From an uncultured Bacilli bacterium (GTDB taxonomy: Bacteria; Bacillota_I; Bacilli_A; RF39; UBA660), in contig CANROQ010000048.1 of NCBI GenBank assembly GCA_947632295.1, forward strand, positions 1 through 7,514: 7,514 nt of DNA, given 5' to 3'. The notes under the pieces are model-generated. The model saw only the letters and a program-made list of their open reading frames with translations. It was not told the origin of the DNA and ran no database searches. Positions within the stretch are counted from its first letter, which is position 1; each line of letters starts with the position of its first letter. The translations under genes and the position numbers were made by a program. This document shows, piece by piece, positions 1 to 6,785 of this stretch.

Positions 1-16
1 CAATTTTTTTATATAC

Positions 17-1042
17 CTATTTATTAGGATCAACTAATATTTTTACTGCTGAATCAACACCAGAGGTTAGACGTTCGTATGATGCTTGAACACCTTCTAA
101 TGATACAATATCATCGACAAATTTACGAACATCAATTTGCTTGCTTGCAATTAAATCGACACATTTTCTAAATTCTTCTTTAGTATAAGCAATTGCTCCT
201 TGAACTGTTAATTCTTTCATAACAGCCATAACAGAATAAATATTAACAGCGTCTGTAGAAACACCAACTAAAACAACCTTTCCACCTTGCTTTACTAAGG
301 TAAAAGAACTATTGACAGCAGCCGCATTTCCTACGCATTCAATTACAACATCAAAGCCACCATGTGTTTTTTCTAATAAAGTTGGTACTGTATTACTATC
401 TTTAGCATCATACCATTCATCAGCCACATTTAATGATACTGATTTTTCACCTCTAGCACTATTAGTTTCTGACAAAGCAACTAAACTAGCACCTTCCTTT
501 TTAGCAAACATGGCTGAAACTAAACCAATAATACCTCCACCAATTACTAATACCTTGTCGCCAACTTTAATATCGGCTAATCTTACAGCATGGAAACCAA
601 CAGCAGTTGGCTCGACCATTGCTCCTTCCTCGTCGCTCATATTATCAGGAATTTTTACAACCATATCCGAACGAACTGAAAGTTTTGGTGCTAAAGCGCC
701 GGAATTTTCTAAAGATAAACCGACGGCATTATTCCAAGTTACAGCACAATATTGTGGATTACCGCTTTCACAAGCCTCACATTTGCCACAAGGTGAAATT
801 GGCAACGCTGTTACACGATCTCTAACTTTTAAATCATCTCGATTCCCCGGATCGATGACTGTTCCACAAAATTCATGCCCCATAACAAGTCCTTTAGGTT
901 CACCATTAACCCAATAGTGAATATCAGAACCACAAATTCCACTTTTTTGAACATTAATTAAAACTCTACCTTCTTTAATAGTTGGTTCAGGAATATCCGT
1001 AATTTCAAATTTTTTAACTTCTTTTATTGCAACACATTTCAT
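17..1042 (-). CDS. Zinc-dependent medium-chain dehydrogenase (butanediol/sorbitol dehydrogenase-like)
   Basis: A 341-residue cytosolic NAD(P)-dependent alcohol or polyol dehydrogenase of the MDR superfamily, close to the usual family length of about 340-350. The N-terminal GroES-like domain carries the catalytic zinc ligands C37 (in GICGSD), H56-E57 (in GHE) and E144 (in VEPTAVG). A complete structural zinc lobe is present as C85, C88, C91 and C99. The Rossmann domain has the nucleotide loop G168-x-G170-x-x-G173, and the second strand ends in LSE around residue 192, which resembles 2,3-butanediol dehydrogenases and hints at NAD. Such enzymes oxidise secondary alcohols or reduce the matching ketones; the true substrate (butanediol, sorbitol, another polyol) cannot be read from the sequence. 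The ATG overlaps the ATPase stop as ATGA, with GGAG 8 bases upstream, so translation is probably coupled. The gene ends with TAG 16 bases from the window edge, so its terminator is not visible. Family assignment is secure; substrate is not. Confidence 0.93.
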   Translation of the reverse strand: MKCVAIKEVKKFEITDIPEPTIKEGRVLINVQKSGICGSDIHYWVNGEPKGLVMGHEFCGTVIDPGNRDDLKVRDRVTALPISPCGKCEACESGNPQYCAVTWNNAVGLSLENSGALAPKLSVRSDMVVKIPDNMSDEEGAMVEPTAVGFHAVRLADIKVGDKVLVIGGGIIGLVSAMFAKKEGASLVALSETNSARGEKSVSLNVADEWYDAKDSNTVPTLLEKTHGGFDVVIECVGNAAAVNSSFTLVKQGGKVVLVGVSTDAVNIYSVMAVMKELTVQGAIAYTKEEFRKCVDLIASKQIDVRKFVDDIVSLEGVQASYERLTSGVDSAVKILVDPNK

Positions 1043-1054
1043 ATTTTTTTCTCC
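1039..1054 (-). promoter_or_regulatory. RBS and ATGA stop/start overlap for the dehydrogenase
   Basis: On the minus strand GGAG (1054-1051) is followed by the 8-base spacer AAAAAAAT and then ATG at 1042-1040. The TGA stop of the ATPase is 1041-1039, so the two genes share a 4-base ATGA overlap, a classic translational coupling arrangement. The site fixes the dehydrogenase start. Confidence 0.85.
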
Positions 1055-3717
1055 ATTTCTTTTATATTGACTTTATCTTTACATTTTAATTTTATCACTT
1101 TATACAATTCCATGACAACTAATATAATGCAAGAAAATAAAAATAATTTTAATAAATCAATCATCGGTATAGTTGAAGTTTGTAAAAATTGACTTAAAAT
1201 TGGAACTTCCATCACGATAATTTGTAATATGATAGCAGAGACAATACTAAAGATTATCAAAGGATTACTTAGAATTGAAAGTTTAAAAATCGATTGTTTT
1301 TCACTACGACAATTTAAAACATGAATATTTTGAATGAACACCATTAATACCATAATATAACCTCTTGCTAAGTTTACATTCATATTTACATTTTTAATTA
1401 AATATAACCAAATGGCAAAAACAATAATACCAATTGTTAAACCTGATACTAATACTTCACCTAATAATGTTTTATTAAAAATTGTCTCTTTAGTACTTCG
1501 GGGCTTTTCCCTCATAATATCTTCTTCACTTTTTTCAAATGACAAAGCGAAATCTTGCAAACCATCAGTTACAATATTAAGCCATAACAGTTGAATTGCC
1601 ACAAGTGGCATAGGTAAATCAAAGATAATTGATAACACGAAAAATAAAACTTCTGCTAAACCACAAGATAGTAACATATAACTAACTTTTCTAATATTAC
1701 TATAGGCAGTTCGACCTTCTTTTATACCTGCGACAATAGAATTGAAATTATCATCGATAATAATCATTGAGGATGTCTCTTTAGCAACATCAGTACCACT
1801 TCCCATAGCAACGCCAATATTTCCTGCTCTAATAGCAGGAGCATCATTAACACCATCACCTGTAACGGCTACAAACTCACCTTGACGTTTTAAGGATTCG
1901 ACAATTTTTAATTTATCAAGTGGTGTAACACGCGCAAAGACACATTTATTCTCAATGAACTTATCAAAATATTCTTCGCCTTTTTCTAATGCTTTACTTA
2001 CATCATCACCAGTAGCAATTGACTCAAAGTTTGTTGCTAATCCTAAATCTTTAGCAATACTAAAAGCCGTTAGTGGATGATCACCTGTAATCATAATAAC
2101 TTTAATACCAGCCGTTTTACATTCCGAAATAGCGCCTTTAACTTCAACTCTAATTGGATCGATAAAAGCAACCATTCCTTCAAAAATTAGATTTTTAATA
2201 TCTTTCTCATCATAATTATCCTTCTTTGAAACCTCGCCACTTGATAGGGCAATAACACGATATCCTAAATTGGCTAATTTGGTATTTTGTTCAATAAGTA
2301 ATTCCCTATTAATTGGAACTATATCTTCGCCTAATCTCATAAAAGTTGAAAATTCTAATATTTTTTCTATCGAACCTTTAATTGAACAATTTATTTTGCC
2401 ATCATCATAAAAAACAGCCGAATATTTATTTTCTGATTCATAAGGAATTCTATCAATTATTTTGACATTTGAAATATCAATTTTTGACTTTTTTCCTAAA
2501 ACAAGAAAAGCAATGTCGATAGAATCTCCATGAAAATAAGTTTTTCCATCCATTTCATTTACTGTTGCTTCGTTATTTAAAACACCTAATTTAGTAATTA
2601 ATTTAGTATAGTTTATATCATAATTACTGACAATTTTACCATTTACGTCATAACCAGTTCCTTTAATATCATATTCAAAATTATTTGGCAACAAAATTTT
2701 TTTAGCCGTTTGCTCATTCACTGTTAGTGTTCCTGTTTTATCGGTAGCAATAACTGTACAACTACCTAGACTTTCTACCGAATTTAATTTTTTAACAATA
2801 ACATTTTTTTTAGACATCTTATTAGATGCAATAGTCAAAGCCATCGTTAAAGCAAGTGGCAACCCTTCTGGCATAGCCGATACAGATAAAGCCACAACTG
2901 ATAAAAATATTTCACTACCAGGTACCTGTTTTAAAATTAAAATGACCGAAATAATAACTGCCACAATAATAACTAAAAGAGTAATTTGTTTTGAAAACTT
3001 TTCCATACGAATCGTCAAAGGTGATTTTGTTTCTTTTAAACTAGTAACTTGATCGGCAATCTTACCAATTTCAGTATTTATCCCAGTTTCGACGACCACA
3101 CAAACTGCCCTACCTGTTACGACAGAAGTTCCAGCATAAACCATATTTTTCCTGTCAGTAATTGCCACATCGTCAGTAATTTCGCAATCATTTTTCGCAA
3201 CATTGACACTTTCACCTGTCAAAACTGCCTCATCGATTTGCAAATTGCTACTTTCGATAATTTTTAAGTCAGCACTTACCCTATTACCTGATTCTAGCAA
3301 GACAATATCACCAATTACTAAATCGGCTGATTCTATTTCAATTTTTTCACCATTTCTTATAACTGTTACAATATCTTTAATTAAATCTTGTAAACTTTCG
3401 GCATTTTTACCAGCTTTCCACTCTTGAAAAGTTCCCATAATTAAATCGATAAAAATGATAAATATTATCGCACAAGCATCGATAACTTCACCAATTATAA
3501 AAGAAAAAACAACAGTTACAACTAATAACAAAACAATAGGATCTAGCAATTGCTTTAACATTATCTTAAAAAAACCGTCTTTTTTCTTTTTAGGCAAAAC
3601 ATTTTTTCCATATTTTTCTAAACGTTTAGCAACTTGTTCTTTAGTTAAACCATCTTTTTTTGTTTTTAAAGTTTTAAAAATTTCTTCATTATTTAATTTA
3701 TACCATTCCGTTTTCAA
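1039..3717 (-). CDS. P-type (P2, Ca2+-ATPase-like) cation-transporting ATPase
   Basis: An 892-residue integral membrane pump that couples ATP hydrolysis to cation transport, most likely Ca2+ export. In order: an N-terminal cation-ATPase domain (about 5-55), M1-M2 (about 59-97), actuator domain with TGES (167-170), M3 (245-263), M4 with PEGLP (283-287), phosphorylation motif DKTGTLT (D326), a short nucleotide domain with KGSIE (447-451) where KGAPE is usual, TGDH (544-547), GDGVNDAP (620-627), and M5-M10 (about 676-873), giving the expected ten helices. Ion-site residues that can be aligned to SERCA are E284 (E309), N714 (N796) and D718 (D800) for site II, and E689 (E771) in M5. The N768 position is G686, in SCGLAE. 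The start is TTG, chosen because a GGAGG lies 9 bases upstream and the next in-frame Met (53) would remove the N-terminal domain. It sits 4 bases after dnaE and overlaps the dehydrogenase. Na+, K+ or H+ specificity is not excluded. Confidence 0.93.
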   Translation of the reverse strand: MKTEWYKLNNEEIFKTLKTKKDGLTKEQVAKRLEKYGKNVLPKKKKDGFFKIMLKQLLDPIVLLLVVTVVFSFIIGEVIDACAIIFIIFIDLIMGTFQEWKAGKNAESLQDLIKDIVTVIRNGEKIEIESADLVIGDIVLLESGNRVSADLKIIESSNLQIDEAVLTGESVNVAKNDCEITDDVAITDRKNMVYAGTSVVTGRAVCVVVETGINTEIGKIADQVTSLKETKSPLTIRMEKFSKQITLLVIIVAVIISVILILKQVPGSEIFLSVVALSVSAMPEGLPLALTMALTIASNKMSKKNVIVKKLNSVESLGSCTVIATDKTGTLTVNEQTAKKILLPNNFEYDIKGTGYDVNGKIVSNYDINYTKLITKLGVLNNEATVNEMDGKTYFHGDSIDIAFLVLGKKSKIDISNVKIIDRIPYESENKYSAVFYDDGKINCSIKGSIEKILEFSTFMRLGEDIVPINRELLIEQNTKLANLGYRVIALSSGEVSKKDNYDEKDIKNLIFEGMVAFIDPIRVEVKGAISECKTAGIKVIMITGDHPLTAFSIAKDLGLATNFESIATGDDVSKALEKGEEYFDKFIENKCVFARVTPLDKLKIVESLKRQGEFVAVTGDGVNDAPAIRAGNIGVAMGSGTDVAKETSSMIIIDDNFNSIVAGIKEGRTAYSNIRKVSYMLLSCGLAEVLFFVLSIIFDLPMPLVAIQLLWLNIVTDGLQDFALSFEKSEEDIMREKPRSTKETIFNKTLLGEVLVSGLTIGIIVFAIWLYLIKNVNMNVNLARGYIMVLMVFIQNIHVLNCRSEKQSIFKLSILSNPLIIFSIVSAIILQIIVMEVPILSQFLQTSTIPMIDLLKLFLFSCIILVVMELYKVIKLKCKDKVNIKEMEKKI

Positions 3718-3731
3718 GTAATTATTCCTCC
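3718..3731 (-). promoter_or_regulatory. RBS for the ATPase inside the 3' end of dnaE
   Basis: GGAGG (3731-3727) lies within the last Met-Glu-Glu codons of dnaE and is followed by a 9-base spacer and TTG at 3717-3715. No in-frame ATG is better placed, so this site decides the non-ATG start and ties ATPase translation to the end of dnaE. Confidence 0.85.
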
Positions 3732-6655
3732 ATGTTTTCTATTTTTTGGACAACTAATTGATATTTATCGAATCGTCTTTCAACATGACCATTTATTTTT
3801 AATATGTCCCCTATTTTTATGTTTTTATACATTTCATATACTTTTGGAAAAAGTACAATATCTAAATTAGTTACCTCATCACTACCTGTTATAAAACACA
3901 TATCTTCGTTATTTTTTGTTTTTACAGTTCTTAACTTATCGACATAAACGATAACATCGATGAATTTATCAAAATAATTATTAATATTTTCTAAATTAAT
4001 AGTATTATATTTTATTTTATATTCCGTGACAGGATGTTTACTCAAATAAAAGCCAAATACTTCAAATTCATTTTTCATAAGTTCTTTACTAGAATATTCC
4101 ATTGTAATACTTAAAACAGGTTTTAAGGCTTCATCATTATCTAATAGACCACCTATTTCACCATAATTAATAATTAAATCTAAATTATTATCGATAGTTC
4201 TTTCATTTAATCCTAAACTCAAAAAACAACCTGCATGATTTAAACTTTGAATTGTTTTAATATTTATATTTTTACCATAAGTTCGTTTGACAAAATCAAA
4301 AATATCACTAAATTTACCATTTTCTCTCTCGGATACAATCGTCGAAATTATCGATTCTCCAACATTTTTAATACCTGATAGAGGAAAACGTAGAGCACTT
4401 TCTTCAATTAGATATTGATTAGTACTCAAATTAATATCAGGACGCAATAAATTTATATTTAAAAGTTTACATTCATAAATATAATCTTTAGTTTTTATCT
4501 CACTACCCATGACACTTGATAATAAACTTTTCATAAAGTATTGTGGATAATGGGCTTTTAAATAAGCCATTTTATAAGCAATAATGCCATAAGAAACAGA
4601 ATGTGATTTATTAAAACCATATTCGGCAAATTTTAAAATAAAGTCAAATACTTTACTTGCAACATTATAATCATAGCCTCTAGCAACACTTTGATTTATA
4701 AATTTATCCTTTTCAGCTAGCAAAATATTGCCTTTTTTCTTACTCATTGCACGCCTCAAGACATCGGCTTCACCTAAACTATAACCGGCTAATTTAACGG
4801 CAATTTGCATAATTTGTTCTTGATAGACTATAATACCATAAGTAGATTTTAAAATATCGACTAAATCAGGATGAAGATAATCGATTTTTTCTAATCCTCT
4901 TTTTCGTTTAATATAAGTATCGATATTTTGCATAGGTCCTGGACGAAATAAAGCCAGTGACGCTATCACATCATCTAGGGAATCAGGTTTAAATTTTCGA
5001 ATAAAATTCATCATACCGACCGATTCAAATTGAAAAATACCAAGCGTATAACAATTAGTAAAAATACTAATAGCCTCACTATCATTTAACGGAATACTAT
5101 CAAATGTTAAATTCAAATTTTCTTGTTCATTTATTTGATTTAAAATATCTGTAATAGTCGATAGATTTTTTAACGCTAAAAAGTCCATTTTAAGTAGACC
5201 GATTTCTTCTAGATATTCCATCGAATAACCGGTTAGGTAAAAACCATCAGTATGTAAATCAAGTGGAATAATTTCATCTAAATCGTATTTAGACATAACA
5301 ACACCAGCTGCATGAATCGTTTTATGACGTTTTAATCCTTCAAATTTGGTTGATATTTTATATAAATTAAATAAATCTTTATTAATATTTAATAAATTTT
5401 TAATTTTATTATTTTTTTGATAATTATCTTTTAGTGATAATTTCGAATCTAATAATTTGGCCAAATTATCGACAATATTTAAATCGATATCCATAACTCT
5501 ACCAACATCTCTTATGACTTGTTTAGCACCCAATGTCCCAAATGTAATAATTGGGACAACTTTTTTTTCACCATATTTTTGGCGACAATAATCGATAACC
5601 TCTTCTCTTCTATCATATTCAAAATCAATATCAATATCGGGCATACTAATACGTTCTTGATTTAAAAATCTTTCAAATAACAAATTGTATTTTAACGGGT
5701 CAACTGTCGTAATATTTAGACAATATGATACTAATGAGCCTGCCGCACTACCTCTACCAGGACCAACTAAAATACCGTGATCTTTAGCAAATTTTACATA
5801 GTCATAAACAACTAAAAAATAATTGCAAAAACCCATTTTATTAATAATATCTAATTCATATTTTAAGCGTTCAATATACTTTTTGCCTACTTGATTGCCA
5901 AATATTTTTTTAAGTCCTTCAATACTTAATTGTTTTAAATATTCAAAACTATCCATATTATTAGGACAATTGTAAATAGGCAATAAATCCATATTAAATT
6001 TTAATTCTAAATTACACATTTCAGTAATTTTATAATTGTTTTCTAAATCTAATGGATAATTATTTTTTACATCATCAAAACTCATCAAATAATTATTATC
6101 TTGAGTATAATTTACTTTTTCTAAAATAATTCCATCTTTTATACCAAGTAAATATTTATAATAAATACTATCGGACTTTTTTAAATATAGTATTTTGTTT
6201 ACATAAATTAAATTATTACCTGCTAATTGATTTCTTTCTTCTAAATTTTGATAACCTTGATAAATTATTTTATAAATTTTTTCTAATTTGGAATAAAAAT
6301 TATGACTTTCGTATGGAACAATACAAATTAAATCATTACAATAATTTTTTATAAAATCATAACTAATTGTTCCATCACTTAAAGATGTCGCAATTTTAAT
6401 TAGATTTTTATAGCCTTCATAATTAATACAATAAAGTAAAAATTTACAATCTTCAATTGTAACTTCTAAACCGACAATTGGCTTAATATCATGATCAATA
6501 CATTTGTGGTAAAATTCCATAACGCCATACATATTATTATCGGTAATAGTAAGGGATTTATAATTATTTTTTTTTGCAAACTCAATTAAAGAGTCAATTG
6601 AAATCATACTAGTAAGTAGCGAATTTTCTGTTTTAATGTAAAGTGGCGTATACAT
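3722..6655 (-). CDS. dnaE: DNA polymerase III alpha subunit, DnaE
   Basis: A 977-residue C-family replicative DNA polymerase that extends primers in the replisome. In order: a degenerate PHP domain (1 to about 220), the palm and fingers with GPGRGSAAGS (298-307), the catalytic aspartates D342 and D344 in PDIDIDF and D491 in KMDFLAL, RPGPM (571-575), YQEQIMQIA (611-619) and FNKSHSVSYG (681-690), a helix-hairpin-helix region (about 759-810), FGFYLSKHP (867-875), and a C-terminal OB fold (about 897-977). All three polymerase aspartates are present, so it should be catalytically active. It has no DnaQ-like exonuclease insertion, and is shorter than typical DnaE proteins (about 1,100), ending at the OB fold. 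The usual PHP histidines are missing: PLYIKTENSLL stands where HLHVHSEYSLL is expected, and TDNN where TDH is expected. I see no tryptophan in the protein. Low-GC Gram-positives usually carry PolC as well, which is not in this window. First gene of a three-gene operon; ATG start with AGGAGGG upstream. Confidence 0.97.
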   Translation of the reverse strand: MYTPLYIKTENSLLTSMISIDSLIEFAKKNNYKSLTITDNNMYGVMEFYHKCIDHDIKPIVGLEVTIEDCKFLLYCINYEGYKNLIKIATSLSDGTISYDFIKNYCNDLICIVPYESHNFYSKLEKIYKIIYQGYQNLEERNQLAGNNLIYVNKILYLKKSDSIYYKYLLGIKDGIILEKVNYTQDNNYLMSFDDVKNNYPLDLENNYKITEMCNLELKFNMDLLPIYNCPNNMDSFEYLKQLSIEGLKKIFGNQVGKKYIERLKYELDIINKMGFCNYFLVVYDYVKFAKDHGILVGPGRGSAAGSLVSYCLNITTVDPLKYNLLFERFLNQERISMPDIDIDFEYDRREEVIDYCRQKYGEKKVVPIITFGTLGAKQVIRDVGRVMDIDLNIVDNLAKLLDSKLSLKDNYQKNNKIKNLLNINKDLFNLYKISTKFEGLKRHKTIHAAGVVMSKYDLDEIIPLDLHTDGFYLTGYSMEYLEEIGLLKMDFLALKNLSTITDILNQINEQENLNLTFDSIPLNDSEAISIFTNCYTLGIFQFESVGMMNFIRKFKPDSLDDVIASLALFRPGPMQNIDTYIKRKRGLEKIDYLHPDLVDILKSTYGIIVYQEQIMQIAVKLAGYSLGEADVLRRAMSKKKGNILLAEKDKFINQSVARGYDYNVASKVFDFILKFAEYGFNKSHSVSYGIIAYKMAYLKAHYPQYFMKSLLSSVMGSEIKTKDYIYECKLLNINLLRPDINLSTNQYLIEESALRFPLSGIKNVGESIISTIVSERENGKFSDIFDFVKRTYGKNINIKTIQSLNHAGCFLSLGLNERTIDNNLDLIINYGEIGGLLDNDEALKPVLSITMEYSSKELMKNEFEVFGFYLSKHPVTEYKIKYNTINLENINNYFDKFIDVIVYVDKLRTVKTKNNEDMCFITGSDEVTNLDIVLFPKVYEMYKNIKIGDILKINGHVERRFDKYQLVVQKIENMEE

Positions 6656-6667
6656 AAAATCCCTCCT
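6656..6667 (-). promoter_or_regulatory. RBS of dnaE
   Basis: AGGAGGG (6667-6661) is followed by the 5-base spacer ATTTT and the ATG at 6655-6653. This near-perfect Shine-Dalgarno sequence supports the chosen start, which also aligns with the N-terminus expected for the PHP domain. Confidence 0.85.
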
Positions 6668-6680
6668 ATCTCATATTAGT

Positions 6681-6709
6681 ATTATATCATAAACAAGTTA
6701 TAATATAAA
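6681..6709 (-). promoter_or_regulatory. Probable SigA-type extended -10 promoter of the dnaE operon
   Basis: Read on the minus strand, a consensus -10 TATAAT (6686-6681) is preceded by TGA (6689-6687), giving the extended TGnTATAAT element. A weak -35 TTTATA (6709-6704, four of six bases matching TTGACA) lies 17 bases upstream, which fits extended -10 promoters. Predicted initiation is near 6674, giving a leader of only about 19 bases that begins just before the RBS. No riboswitch or attenuator would fit in it. The surroundings are very AT-rich, so the -35 match alone means little; the -10 is the strong part. Confidence 0.72.
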
Positions 6710-6711
6710 CA
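6689..6711 (-). repeat. Short direct repeat TGTTTAT in the dnaE promoter
   Basis: TGTTTAT occurs at 6711-6705 and again at 6695-6689 on the minus strand, a 16-base period overlapping the -35 and the spacer. It could be a binding site for a regulator, but in sequence this AT-rich a 7-base repeat is readily expected by chance. Confidence 0.25.
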
Positions 6712-6740
6712 TTTGTTTGATTTAAAACCAATTTAATTCA

Positions 6741-6779
6741 AAATAAAAATCCAGTGAATAAAAATACACACTAGATTTT
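6741..6779 (-). terminator. Intrinsic terminator of the upstream surface-type gene
   Basis: Minus-strand arms AAAATCTAGTG (6779-6769) and CACTGGATTTT (6756-6746) form an 11-bp stem with one G-U wobble and a 12-base A/T-rich loop. The lower stem is four A-T pairs and the 3' side runs on into TATTT. It begins 7 bases after the stop codon of the upstream gene and ends about 30 bases before the dnaE -35, separating the two transcription units. The A tract on the 5' side means it could also act on the opposite strand, but no plus-strand gene is present to use it. Confidence 0.75.
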
Positions 6780-6785
6780 ATATTT

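Noticed and set aside
1..28. Possible terminator after the dehydrogenase (CCTA/TAGG with a poly-A stretch)
   Set aside because: The stem is only 4 bp, overlaps the stop codon, and is followed by A residues rather than U in the transcript; the true terminator is probably beyond the edge.
312..917. A 201-codon open frame on the plus strand
   Set aside because: It lies entirely antisense to the dehydrogenase, whose zinc and nucleotide motifs are intact, and its translation shows no recognisable domain.
1039..1041. Mycoplasma-type code with TGA read as tryptophan
   Set aside because: Tryptophans in the conserved motifs are TGG, no gene contains an internal TGA, and the ATPase ends at TGA in a normal ATGA overlap with the next gene.
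6656..6785. Small RNA, riboswitch or CRISPR leader in the intergenic gap
   Set aside because: The 130 bases are fully accounted for by a terminator hairpin, a promoter and an RBS; there are no repeat-spacer units or complex conserved-looking folds, and the leader is too short for a riboswitch.
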